A DNA stretch of 64,000 bases from Meghimatium bilineatum. Lineage: Eukaryota; Mollusca; Gastropoda; Stylommatophora; Philomycidae. Below are positions 19,455-29,570 of the stretch, piece after piece. The stretch covers positions 43,285,531 to 43,349,530 of the forward strand of contig CM067317.1 in NCBI GenBank assembly GCA_034231615.1, read 5' to 3'. The notes beneath the pieces are model-generated. The model did not search any database. It was not told the DNA's origin and was given only the letters and a program-made list of their open reading frames with translations. Position 1 is the stretch's first letter; each line of letters opens with the position of its first letter. Position numbers and translations under genes: made by a program.

Positions 19455-19510
19455 CGTTTCGTTGGTTGCTGATCCAGCGGTCCATGGGCTCATGCCATTT
19501 GACCCATCGT
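19455..19510 (+). repeat. Interspersed repeat R3, copy 2
   Basis: ttggttgctgatccagcggt and ccatgggctcatgcc match 7735-7790 and the complement of 57005-57060. Confidence 0.6.
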
Positions 19511-19536
19511 TTCGTTAAATAATGTACGTTTTGTTA

Positions 19537-19652
19537 TGCCGAAAGGAGTAGATGTCGCAGCAAAGTTGTAAAACATGACATTGTGGACTTCGTTCTCCGG
19601 AGGACATCCTAATAATGTGCAGGAGTTTGAGAACGAATGTAGAAGAAGAAGA
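19537..19652 (+). mobile_element. GAA-tail SINE, 3' fragment
   Basis: From gccgaaaggagtagatgtcg through ttctccggaggacatcctaa and caggagtttgagaacgaatg to gtagaagaagaagaagcag. Long-form type, 5'-truncated. Confidence 0.85.
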
Positions 19653-19689
19653 AGCAGAAGAGCCAAAGTGGCACGTTCGAAATCTGATC

Positions 19690-20440
19690 AGAAAAAACCA
19701 CGATGGCAGGTTTAGAATCTGATTGCACAACCCTGATTACAAGAAATATTTTTGTTACAAGGTAGGCAATAATTATGATGCAGAAATCCAGGCAATTAGT
19801 GTGGCAGCTAAAAAACTGCTGAACTCCAACTCTGGCCTACAGCCTGTGGTATTCCTGACAGATGCAAGGTCAGTGCTTCAAGCTCTCCAGTCTGGAAAAC
19901 TAACAGACTTGAAAAAACTACTTAGCGAATTGTCGTACCAGTATAGGGTAACCATGCAGTGGATACCCTCTCACTGTGGAATACCAGGCAATGAAAAAGT
20001 AGACCAACTGGCTAAGGAAGGTGCTGCCGAAGACCAACCAGATATACCAATCACCTACCATCAGAAAAAGCAGATGATCAAGTCAATAGGAAAGTCACAA
20101 ATACCAACACAAGATGACTATCATTTTATGAACAGATCGGAACAAGTTATAATTCTACGTCTCAGAACAGGACACAACCGACTCCGCAGTCACATGTATA
20201 CAAAGTTCAAGATTGGCAACACGGCCATGTGTACATGTGGACAGGCAGCACAGAGTGCCAAACATATACTTCAAGAGTGTTCTGAGCATGAAACGCTGAG
20301 GCAGACATATTGGCCAGAGGAAACAACACTGGAATCAAAGCTCTATGGGACACTGTATGAACTACAAAAGACAGTGAGTTTGATTAAGGAGAGAGAATTA
20401 CAGATATAGACATGTTTCAAGTGAACGAATGAATAAGAAG
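19690..20440 (+). mobile_element. LINE family A, RNase H and C-terminal region, best-preserved copy
   Basis: A 228-residue open frame (19723-20409) covers most of an RNase H domain: YDAEIQAISVAAKKLL carries the second acidic residue, FLTDARSVLQAL (near 19855) the third, and WIPSHCGIPGNEKVDQLA (near 19965) the catalytic His and Asp. It is followed by a C-terminal tail with CTCGQAAQSAKHILQEC, a C-x-C-H-C knuckle of the kind found in such LINEs. The N-terminal strand of RNase H and all of the reverse transcriptase are missing, so it is 5'-truncated. The 3' UTR is short and ends gaacgaatgaataagaagaag-like, similar to the SINE tail. The start Met is arbitrary; this is element coding, not a host gene. 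Confidence 0.88.
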
Positions 20441-20453
20441 AAGTTATAATGTA

Positions 20454-20735
20454 GCAGGTTCGAAATCTGATTGTACAATCTTGATTACAATATTGATTAC
20501 AAGTTCAGCCGAAGACGGATGTGTCGGGCCATTGGCGCAAATAAAACGGCGACACAACGCATTTCCATTCTCTGGACTACATCCTTCTGGAAATCTAATA
20601 GGACCATGGTCCTGCTACAAGAGAGATCCAGTGGGGGTTTGAGAATGAACGCTGAAGAAGAAGAAGAAGAAGAAGAGTACAAGCAATATTTAACAAGGTA
20701 GCAGGTTCGAAATCTGATTGTACAATCTTGTTTAC
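20454..20735 (+). repeat. Direct repeats of about 38 bp flanking a SINE
   Basis: gtagcaggttcgaaatctga followed by ttgtacaatcttg occurs at 20454-20487 and 20697-20732. A diverged copy lies at 19702-19740, and the stem gttcgaaatctgat also occurs near 19673. They bracket the LINE A piece and the SINE, so they look like units of an older dispersed or tandem repeat that received both insertions. Confidence 0.8.
20508..20680 (+). mobile_element. GAA-tail SINE, short form, complete
   Basis: Runs from gccgaagacggatgtgtcgg through aaacggcgacacaacgcatt, ctctggactacatccttctg and gtgggggtttgagaatgaac to (GAA)n. Same unit limits as 18406-18565. Confidence 0.92.
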
Positions 20736-21450
20736 AAACGATATGTTTGTTAAGTCCTTTGTGAATTATGTACTGAGCTACGGAGTTATATACTGTGATC
20801 GGCACACCCTGCCAAGTCCGACTTAAGACGAGTCTTTCGTCAATCATGTTGTCGAAAGACAATATTGGTTTCATTGTCATGTTATGGAATCATTGGTTTC
20901 ACGCTTCAAAAGTGACGCTATTTGGATTTTCCCTTGTTTTTGTGTGTGTCATTTTGCGTATAATTTATATGGACAATCAAACTATATCCACATGTGTTGT
21001 CTCCGCAAAATATTCAACACCCTTTGGCGGGAATAAAGATATTGAAGCAGTGTTACCAACTCTTAGCTTTTTTCCAAGTTCTTGGCTTTTTCTATCAGAC
21101 CGTGGGTTATTTTCTTAAAAATGTGGCTTTTTTATGGCCAATTTCTTAAATAGTTAAATAGAAATCTTTATTAAATTATCTCTAACTGTTCCTCAATAGT
21201 ACCATTAATTGTTTGTGTGTGTTGCGTTTCAGTTTTGAGTTTGATTCCCTCGTATGTTTAATTTACTTCATCGACCCTTCTGGATTTCAATAATTGGTGT
21301 CGTTCTGAAAGTTAGATAATATGTACAAATATTAGCAATTCTTACTCATCACTGAAATGTATATATGAATCGTGCTTTGAAATAATCAAACTTTATGACT
21401 GTGTTGTTTATTTACTAAATCTATCTCATATAATTATTAAGGATATAATC

Positions 21451-21945
21451 TATGGAAGGAAATCAAGAAGGTGGTGGTTCAAGTATTGCGTCATCATCAT
21501 CATCATTATCATTGAGTCCGCGTAAAAGACGTAAAACAACAAAGACATGGTATAAGCAACCATTCTGTAGTGAATGGCTCAAAGACGAAGGGCTAAAGGA
21601 ATAGATAAAATATGATCCTACGGACAGATACATTGTTCACTGTAAAGTGTGTAACATTAATTTTAGAAATAAGAACAAAAGTTCACTGACGTTTCGCAAA
21701 TTAACAAAGAAACATAGTAAAAATTTTGATTTGAAAAGTTACTAACATAGCTTCGTTGTTTTTTTTACCTCTAAAAGAATCGACATTACAAGAAAATGTT
21801 GCGAATGCAACATTGTTAATGACAGCATTTATGACGGAGCATGTCCGTTTTACATGTTGATCATTTAGTGGAGTGTTTAAAAAAATTATTTACAGATAGT
21901 GTCATAGCTAAATCCATATCACTGAAGTTTACTACATAATACAAA
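21451..21945 (+). pseudogene. hAT transposase N-terminal remnant with BED-type finger
   Basis: Begins MEGNQEGGGSS, with a serine run and a basic stretch (SPRKRRKTTKTW) that could be a nuclear signal. Next come FCSEWLKDEGLKE, a stop codon in place of the expected Trp, DRYIVHCKVCNINF (the C-x2-C half of a BED-type zinc finger) and TKKHSKNF (its His part). Further on VDHLVECLKKLFTDSVIAKS is the linker known from ZBED5/SCAND3-like hAT transposases, in a shifted frame. The finger would bind the element's ends; without the RNase H-like core it cannot transpose. Confidence 0.82.
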
Positions 21946-21961
21946 TAATACAAGATGGTAT

Positions 21962-21962
<1 letters not shown>

Positions 21963-22027
<65 letters not shown>
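21963..22027. repeat. (AT)n microsatellite inside the hAT element
   Basis: About 32 AT dinucleotides. Confidence 0.97.
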
Positions 22028-22029
<2 letters not shown>

Positions 22030-22255
22030 AACTTAGCTTATCTTGGCTTGTTTTTTCCTCAGATCTTGGGATTTTTCAAAATGTTGGGTGGTAACGCTGT
22101 ATTGAAGTGCTTGATGAACACCCAATCTGTGAACATAACACTGTAGATATGAAATCACATAGATCCTGGGAAGGTCATCTAGTCACTAATCCCGTAATAC
22201 TCTATTAGAGTTACGTACCCTGTCAGCTGCTTGGCTAATCCCGTCAAAATCTTTC

Positions 22256-22259
<4 letters not shown>

Positions 22260-22301
<42 letters not shown>

Positions 22302-22302
22302 G
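22260..22302. repeat. (GA)n microsatellite
   Basis: About 20 GA dinucleotides. Confidence 0.97.
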
Positions 22303-22454
22303 GAAAGAAAGTGATAGAGAGTGAGAGATTTTGAACATCGTCAGTTATTTTATATAACATATGTCATTCTAAGGATGTGGCGTATAATAAAACTCTGAAA
22401 CTTGAAGAACACTGACTTGTGACCTACACATCATACTCAACGTAGACGGACTAT

Positions 22455-22625
22455 GTATATACAGATAAATTAATGATAGATAGATAAAGGGATGATGGGT
22501 AAATGGACGATGGATACATGGATCGATGGATAGATAAATAGATGTATGCATAATGAATTATGAATAATAGGCCGATAGATGTATGGATATATACGCGTAA
22601 ATAGGTGGATGGATATATATATATA
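22455..22625. repeat. GATA/GGAT-type imperfect microsatellite
   Basis: Interspersed gata, gatg and ggat tetranucleotides ending in (TA)n at the edge of LINE B. Confidence 0.85.
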
Positions 22626-22629
22626 TTAT

Positions 22630-23945
22630 ATAATTAGTTAGTTAGTCGTCGGATCATCATCACTGCAAACTGGACACATCCATAGTTGCTCCGATCTCTC
22701 CTTCAGTGTATCCGCCATCACACTTCTGCTGACAGTACCGGTCCTATGCTGGTTGACCATCATTCTTCTGCGCCCTCCAAAATGTTCACCTCCAGCAACA
22801 CTGCATTTCAATCCCTGATCTTTAATCCTAGCCATTGAAAAGGAATTATCATCCACATTAGTCTCACTCTCGCGTGTTATATCTCTTAAGGAGTTTAAAA
22901 CGTCAGCGCGATCCATTGCCCCATCGACCTGTGCCACAATCGCACACGATGCCAGTTGATCCGCTCTTTCATTGCCTCGAACGCCCACATGTCCCAGCAC
23001 GAATATAAATGTAACCGCTTTCAAGCTCGCATTTCTCAAGGCCTCAATCCACTGTTCGCGAACGGTGGATCCACTTGTACCTTCTTAATCATACTCATAG
23101 AGTCACTCAAGATGCAGACCTGCGTTACCTTCTGTGTGCGTAGCCACTCAAATGCCTTGGTCACCGCCATAGTCTCCATGGTCATACTACTCGTAGTGAC
23201 CGCAAAGGCACCACTTTCCTCCTTGATCGCTTTACCTGCGCACTGAGCTGTAAAGGCCCAAGCACTGCGAACATGCCTAATTACAGATCCATCAGTATAT
23301 ATAATCACATCCCCCTCTTTGGTATTCTCACTGATTAAAGCCTGCACTTCTTTCTCCACAGCTGTGGGACACCATTCTCTGCATTCCCTGCTAAGTGATA
23401 TTACTACTCTCAAACAAGTTTCGAAATCTGTGGGTATATTTATCCATTCCGCACCTGCTGCCACATCCTGTATACTGCACACGCTTTGTATTACATACTC
23501 AGCACGTCCCATCCACGACCTTCCTCTCTTGAGTCTGCTGCCTTTAACTTTCTGTATTTCGGAATGCAACGGGTGTTCCTTATCTGCATGTATTTGAAGG
23601 TACGCCCGTGCACGGCAATACTGTAATCTATGTTCAGCTGTTAGGCAGTCAAGTAGGTATCGCATAGCTCTTGTCGATGTGTCTCTTGTGCATCCCAGAA
23701 TGATACGCATTGCTGCATTCTGGACTCTATCCAGTGTTTCGATCTGAGTTTGGCTAAGGGTCAGAATTGCCAGTGCATATTCCACCACAGCCAAAACCAA
23801 ACCCTGGTACAAAAGAAATAACAATCTTTGCTCACACTGCGCAGCAGCCATAGCCTTCTTTGCTGCTAAGCCTTTGCCTGCCCTTATGATAATGTGGTCA
23901 ACATGTTCCCTGAAACACAGGCTTCTGTAAAAAAAACACACCCAG
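22630..23945 (-). mobile_element. LINE family B: reverse transcriptase thumb, RNase H and C-terminal CPVC tail
   Basis: Reads from 23941 downwards. LVLAVVEYALAILTLSQTQ and RVQNAAMRIILGCTRDTS are the thumb/connection of I/Jockey/R1-type LINEs. YTDGS (near 23290), METMAVTKAFEWL, LSDSMSMIKK and GHVGVRGNERADQLA supply the D, E, D and H/D residues of RNase H. The protein ends ERSEQLWMCPVCSDDDP. A frameshift near 23040 separates the main 301-residue frame from the 133-residue C-terminal frame; otherwise coding is well kept. The 3' end (right to left) finishes in a taac-type repeat. It is 5'-truncated at an (AT)n run. Confidence 0.92.
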
Positions 23946-23955
23946 ATATCTCATT

Positions 23956-24059
<104 letters not shown>

Positions 24060-25205
24060 CTATCGGTCTGCATACAATGATAGATTCTTGAGTATTGAGT
24101 ACAAACTAGTAACAACAGCACACGGGACATTCCCATAAGTGATCAACTCCCGCAGCCATTCGAGTGTATGTAGGCTCAAAGTTTCAGTCAGCTGTTGATT
24201 GCAGTGATCTCCAGTTCTTTCCAAAAAGACTACATTTTCTTCCATCGCCTCTAATCTTTTTATTTCTGTCATTCTTTGTATGTGTACCTTTCTTAGTTTC
24301 ATTGTCGACATCGTCATTTTGCAATGAACTTATGACTGCTTTAATTAAGTCAGCCCTATCTCTTCTCAATACTATGCAGTCAATCGCAGCATTGCCTGCC
24401 AGTGAGTCATCTCTTTCGTTTCCTCTGACTCTAGCATGACCCGGGCTGAATTTAATCCATGTAATGTTCTGTACAATTGCTTTGTTCAATAACGCAACCC
24501 ATTCCTCTCTCAGCATGTACTTTTCTATCTTGCGCAGCATGCTTTGAGAGTCCGTGAGTATTAACGAGTGGGTTGATGTATCAGTTATCAACAAACTTAG
24601 TGCTCCTGTAACCTACCTCTATCTCCATCCTCATGCTATCATGTGATATTGCAATATGCAGATAAACTTTCAACCAACTTCAAGCCATTTCTGTAGGCAG
24701 CAAAACTCCAACTTCATTTATTTCTATTTCTGTTGACTGAGCAATATGTGTATATAATTATGTCTTGTGGTTTCAAGTGTTGCTGGGCGAGCTCTTGTAC
24801 TGTAACTTCTGCGATACGCCAGTCCATTTCCTACATAAATTATCTAGTTGAATTATTGAGTTATTCAGTGAATGTTTTTCTCAATGTCTACCTCCTCCCA
24901 TTCCCCGCCCTTTCCTATTTATTCGTTTTTACATACCATTCACAATGTGTCTTCAGCTGATGCAATCCATGGCTTACGCCACTTGATTCGTTTTTCCTGT
25001 GTCTCATCCAGACGTTGGTGTAATGGGTGGTGAGTATATTCTGTTATTTTAGATATGACTTCACTTGTCTTACTTGACGTCGCGCTATAATATTGGGGAG
25101 ATCGAGCACAAATAGAACTGTAGTGATGGGTATATCTTTAGTTCACCCCAGTACCGTTCTCATTGCCACATTTTGGACATATGACAGTGTCAGTAAGGCC
25201 TATAT
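24060..25205 (-). mobile_element. LINE family B2: connection, RNase H and C-terminus, degenerate
   Basis: A related but distinct copy. From the right, 25000-25200 encodes ALLTLSYVQNVAMRTVLG, then KDIPITTVLFVLDLPNII and HPLHQRLDETQEKRIKWRKP, parallel to LINE B's connection. 24600-25000 is too decayed to read well. 24184-24594 is open for 136 residues with LILTDSQSMLRKI, SPGHARVRGNERDDSLAGNA and RADLIKAVISSL (RNase H). The C-terminal CPVC region near 24130 survives as HLWECPVCCC in another frame. Same orientation as the neighbouring LINE B copy. Confidence 0.83.
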
Positions 25206-25415
25206 ATAGATAGATAGAGACATGATGCATATGCAAGCAAGGCAAGCAGATATATAGATAAATAGATACATACATAATGAAATGGGTGGATATGTATTTA
25301 TATATATATATGAATGGAAGGATAGATTGATGGATAGATGGATATATATATATATAGGGAAGCAATACAGACAGGCAGACAGTTGCAGCCAGACATACAG
25401 ATAGATAGACATATA
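25200..25415. repeat. GATA-rich imperfect microsatellite
   Basis: Repeated gatagata, tatata and gatggata tetranucleotide-like motifs. Confidence 0.85.
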
Positions 25416-25501
25416 CATAGATAAAACCCACTCTATTGCACGTATGTCGTAAAATTGTGTGGCATTTTTTGAGTCTATTTCGATTTGTAACTTGTCGCTC
25501 A

Positions 25502-26012
25502 AAATCCTGGATATGTTCCTCTCACTACAAGGAACAGTTTTGGTTACTTCCTGGACCGATGTTCTGCTTATTACAAGGAACACTTGGTTGATATTCCTAG
25601 ACTGATGTGTGGCTCACAACTAGGAACACTTTGGGTTGTTTTTTTTAGACTGATGTGTGGCTCACAACAAGTAAGACTATGGATTGCTTCCTGGACTGAT
25701 GTTCTGCTCACTACAAGGAACACTTTGGGTTACTTCCTGGACCGATGTTCTGCTTAATACAAGGAACACTTGATTGTTTTTTAGACTGATGTGTGGCTCA
25801 CAACAAGTAAAACTATAGATTGCTTCCTAGACTGATGTTCTGCTCACTGCAAGGAACACTTTGGGTTGCTTCCTGGACGGATGTTCGGCCCACAACAATG
25901 AACAATTTTGGTTACTTCTTGAACAGATGTTCGCCTAGCTACAGGAAACACGTTGCGTTGTTTCTTGGACTGATGTTCGTCTACACAGCAAGGACCCCTG
26001 TGAGTTGCTTGA
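25502..26012 (+). repeat. Minisatellite, about 46-bp unit, 11 diverged copies
   Basis: Units end in (a/c)ctgat or equivalent and begin gttctgctcactacaaggaa or gtgtggctcacaacaagtaa. The order of subtypes suggests a four-unit (about 184-bp) higher-order repeat in the first eight copies. Confidence 0.9.
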
Positions 26013-26440
26013 TAGCGAGTGATATTATTTATTTAGCCATGTAAGTCACTCCTTTAATCCACCATTTTTATGATATCCCACTGATTCTTCCAGTGTTCAC
26101 ATCGTACGTCCATGCAACTGTAAAACCTAACCATAAACAAAATTTTATCTTTTCGAAGACAGCAATTGAAGCTTGCGTACTGTCAATATGTTATACATTT
26201 GAGAACCATTCATTATTCATTCATTAAGGAGTCAATCATAATCTCAACAGCAGATGGTAAGATGTGCGTTTTTATACTATTTACATCACACTGAAGCTTG
26301 CGACTTGGGCCTGAATTCGGAACTTGTGGCTTGCGAGCTGTTTACGAGCACGGATTCCTAGATAAGTGGATATGCTTGAGGTATGCTAAATAATAAACAA
26401 TCTACGCTATAAGATGGAACAGTTATTTTAGCAGTAAGTG
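26013..26440. other. No recognisable feature
   Basis: No conserved coding, ends or repeats seen. Confidence 0.5.
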
Positions 26441-26670
26441 AACTAAATTTATCTAGATTACGTGTCCTTTACAGAACGTTATCATCAATGCCACTCTGTA
26501 AGCCTTTCGGTTCTGCGAAAGCTGCCAACCTCTTCTAGAGTTATGTACAGAAGGTCTTCCATATCTTGTGTTCTTCGTATTCTTAGTCTTCGTCTTGTTC
26601 TCTATCCTGAAACTTTTCCCATCACCATTCTATGGTGATAATTTTGAAGCGCTAGGTTTCTTTTATGTTC
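26440..26670 (-). mobile_element. LINE C-terminal scrap
   Basis: Complement reads HHRMVMGKVSG, a stop, RTRRRLRIRRTQDMEDLLY and FRRTERLTEWH. This is the GKxxGRRxRGRxRxRW-type C-terminus of RTE-like LINEs. It is a different subfamily from the adjoining copy. Confidence 0.65.
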
Positions 26671-26689
26671 ATGCCTTTGCGGTTGGCTG

Positions 26690-27312
26690 CAACGTATCTC
26701 CAACATCTCCTGTCTCTTGTCTTGGTGGTGCACTCTGCTAGATTGTAACCTGTCCATCGTGTGATGTTACTCTCCCACTTGTATCTCTGCCTACCTCTTG
26801 CTCACTTACCTTTGACTTTACCCTCAAGTAAGGTCTTCAATAAGGTGATGTCTTTTAATGTGTCCAAAGTATTTTATTTGCCTGATCTTGATTTCTCTTA
26901 GTAGTTCTTTCTTCATATTAAGTGTCTTTAGCACCTCTTTATTTGTTTTCTTCTCTTCCCATGATGTTCTCCCTATTCTTCTATATACCCACATCTCAAA
27001 GGCATCACTTTTGTCTTCTAATTGTTTATTTAGTGTCCATGTTTCTGAGCCATACATTAATATGGAATAGATGTAGCATTTTATAATTCTCATTTTTAAC
27101 GTGTTTGTAATTTGTTTAGATATTAATAATTTCCTCATGTCATTGAAGGTACTTTTAGCCATTCCTATTCTCCTTTTAACTTCTGTTTCACATCTGCCAT
27201 CATTTGTGACTATGTGTCCAAGATATTGATAATGTTTTACTTGTTGTAGTTTCTCTCCATGTATGTTTATGTTTAGCTCTTGTTCTTCTGTGTCTTTGCT
27301 GATTATCATGGT
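26690..27312 (-). mobile_element. RTE-like LINE, C-terminal third of ORF2
   Basis: A 161-residue open frame (26824-27309) runs from MIISKDTEEQELNINIHGEK through HYQYLGHIVTNDGRCETEVK, YSILMYGSETWTLNKQL and RRIGRTSWEEKKTNKEVL to IKYFGHIKRHH. In a shifted frame it continues as GRQRYKWESNITRW-type text to the 3' end near 26690. It is almost identical in protein to 53032-53475. 5'-truncated. Confidence 0.9.
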
Positions 27313-27445
27313 TTTATAATACTCTTATGAGCTTTTATTTCATATCGAATGCCGGTATTTTCTGTTCAATTGCGGATGTTATTGTCTACGTCTCGCAGCC
27401 ATATATTGCCACTGGAAAAATATAACTTCTTAATAGTTGTAACTT
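27313..27445 (-). mobile_element. LINE reverse transcriptase scrap
   Basis: Complement encodes LQLLRSYIFPVAIYGCETWT, then EQKIPAFDMK. Same block as 58390-58520 (plus), where the element continues. Confidence 0.7.
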
Positions 27446-27489
27446 TTATTTTTCAATTTGCTCCTTTCCATATATTTTTTTAAATCTGG

Positions 27490-27665
27490 GAACTACACGA
27501 ACTAATAGACTAAATCAATAAATCAAGCAGAAATGATGGACTAAATATCGGCATCCATAAAACACAAACCCTGATAATCAGCAAAGTCACAGATAAGTAA
27601 AATCTAAACATAAAAATATATTGAAAGATACTAAAACAAGTAGACCATTACATGAATATTCATGT
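27490..27665 (+). mobile_element. RTE-like LINE scrap in opposite orientation
   Basis: The plus strand encodes NKSSRNDGLNIGIHKTQTLI, ISKVTDK, then NLNIKI, matching VNKSSNEYGLDINIQQTQTM and ISKDTEEQELNINI of the 53032-53475 copy. It is tail-to-tail or head-to-head with the minus-strand copy to its left. Confidence 0.7.
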
Positions 27666-27669
27666 AACT

Positions 27670-28030
27670 TTGACTTGTGTTTATGGTATAGTTATTGACG
27701 TTTGTTTAATCAAGTATCAGTCTTGTGTTTTTGATGTGGATGTTGTTTTGGTCTGTTATTATGTTGTTGTATCTGTTGTGTTCTACTGTTTCCGCGTCCG
27801 TTAGCTCAATCTTGAAACCATGACTGACATGTTACCCTATTATATTGTGTCTCGTTCTCATGTGTGTGATTAGATATTATCCTGGTTCCTTGTTTTAGTA
27901 TTCTATATCTCTTCACGGCGCTCAATATCTATACAGTGCAAACAATTTTATTCTTTGGCGTATAGCACAAAGTGTGTCCAAAAGGTCATGATTCTTCCGT
28001 CCTTCGCCAGGCTGTTATACGGACTGTTTA
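27670..28030. other. No recognisable feature
   Basis: No motif, array or transposon end recognised. Confidence 0.5.
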
Positions 28031-28034
28031 TTTA

Positions 28035-29115
28035 TTTCTTTAAAAGAAGGTTTTAAATCATTTTTGGTGTAGCACTTCTTCTTCTTCGTTCATTCTCAAA
28101 CTCCTGCAGAATAGCAGGATGTAGTGTGGAGAACGGAATGCGTTTTGTCATAGTTTACAGCATTGCTGCGATATCTGCGCCTTTCAGCCTGACACATCCG
28201 ACTTCAGCATGGCTTTGGATCACTGACCCTATAAGGGATGGGGCAGCAAACTCCATCCCATAACCTCCTTAGTCTACTTTTACGACAGGTGTAGCACTGA
28301 AAGTTGTGAATAGATTCATATACTTAGGTAGTATGTTATAACAATATGTCAACGTTAATGATGAAGTGTATACAAGGGTCGCTAAGGCAAGCAACACTTT
28401 CGGCAGATTGCATGCAAATGTTTGGAGTAGAAATGGCATTAACCTACAGACTAAGCTGAAAGTTTACAGAGCAGTGGTACCCCCAGTGCTGTTATACGCT
28501 AGTGAAACATGGACCGTGTGTATACATCATGTGAAGAAACTCAATCACTTTCACATAACTTGTCTCAGAAAAGCTATGAACATCAGATGGCAAGACAAGA
28601 TTCCAGATACCACTGTCTTTGACATATCTGGTATCCCCAGCATTGACACTATCCTGATGCAGACACAGATTCGTTGGACAGGTCATTTGGTAAGTATGCG
28701 AGACCATCGCCTGCTAAAGATACTTCTCTATGGTGAGCTGGAGAAGGGTAAACGACCTAAAGGTGGCCAAAACAAGCACTACAAGGATTCGTTAAAGACC
28801 AATAAAAAAATTCGTTATTGAAAGCATTTAGAATAGACTAAGACACATGGGTAGAACTTGCACAAAATAGATCTAAATGGCGCTGTACAGTAAAAATGGC
28901 TCATCATCTTATGAAAAGAGGAGAGATGCTGCAGCTAAATAGCGGAGAGTAGCTAGAATGTCACGGATAGACCAAAATCCATCTACAGTAGTCATTTCAT
29001 GTCCGAACTGTTCAAGGACATTTACAACTCGAATAGGGCTCATTAGCCATCTACAAACTATTAGGCATTTAGGCATGGTCATAACTCTAATTGAATTTTC
29101 AAAATTAGATGTAAC
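28035..29115 (+). mobile_element. LINE family D: reverse transcriptase C-terminus and C2H2 finger, with nested SINE
   Basis: Once the SINE at 28077-28287 is set aside, the reading continues FGVALKVVNRFIYLGSML. It goes on through a 151-residue open frame (28366-28821): VYRAVVPPVLLYASETWT, LRKAMNIRWQDKIPDTTVF and QIRWTGHLVSMRDHRLLKIL. Next comes YGELEKGKRPKGGQNKHYKD. At 28980-29060, in another frame, CPNCSRTFTTRIGLISHL is a C2H2 finger that ends this LINE type in molluscs and flatworms, as I recall. Frameshifts and stops lie between 28821 and 28980. Confidence 0.88.
28077..28287 (-). mobile_element. GAA-tail SINE, long form, nested in LINE D, 11-bp target duplication
   Basis: Flanked by ggtgtagcact at 28066-28076 and 28288-28298. 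Complement order: ctgtcgtaaaagtagactaa, ggttatgggatggagtttgc, ggtcagtgatccaaagccat, tgctgtaaactatgacaaaa and caggagtttgagaatgaacg, then (GAA)n. The head is truncated about 70 bases relative to 29118-29402. Confidence 0.93.
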
Positions 29116-29117
29116 AA

Positions 29118-29402
29118 CGCCAGTGTGTAGACGAGGCCCGAAAGGGGAGCAAAGAATAGCAACACTGTTTACCTTCAACGCATGTCGTAAAAGGCGACTG
29201 AGGAGGTTATGGGATGGAGTTGGCTGTGCCATCCCATACAGGGTAAGTGACCCAAAGTCATGCCGAAGTCGGATGTGTCAGGCCGAAAGGCGCAGATATC
29301 GCAGCAATGCTGTAAGCCATGACACAACGCATTCCGTATTCCGGACTACATCCTGCTAATCTGCAGGAGTTTGAGAATGAACGCAGAAGAAGAAGAAGAA
29401 GG
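29118..29402 (+). mobile_element. GAA-tail SINE, long form, full length
   Basis: A 285-bp unit. The head runs from about gtagacgaggcccgaaaggg through aatagcaacactgtttacct to the core gcatgtcgtaaaaggcgact. The body follows (gggatggagttggctgtgcc, tgccgaagtcggatgtgtca, cagatatcgcagcaatgctg, ctgcaggagtttgagaatga), ending in (GAA)n. tgtaacaa at 29110-29117 and 29403-29410 is the likely target duplication. It lies at the decayed 3' end of LINE D. The head shows no clear tRNA box A/B pair, so the polymerase III promoter origin is unresolved. Confidence 0.92.
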
Positions 29403-29570
29403 TGTAACAAATGGTCATCATCACGTGTGATGGACTAATACACACCATTTCAAATTAAGTAATCAATAAACCAACGCAGACATTTCTAAAATTGTATTTA
29501 ATCATTTTCAGTATTTATATCAACACAAGGATGGTTCCGATCGAAAGTAAAATATGCCCATATTATTTCT

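Larger units (their letters stand above)
21048..22099 (+). mobile_element. hAT transposon, internally deleted, perfect 8-bp target duplication
   Basis: Ends cagtgttaccaac and (complement of the right end) cagcgttaccacc form inverted termini; both ends also share a tttttc/ccaag block about 25 bases in. tattgaag flanks it at 21040-21047 and 22100-22107, the 8-bp duplication diagnostic of hAT. Inside is an N-terminal transposase region (21451-21945) and a long (AT)n run; the catalytic and dimerisation regions are gone. At 1,052 bp against 2.5-4 kb for autonomous hATs, it is a deletion derivative. Confidence 0.93.
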
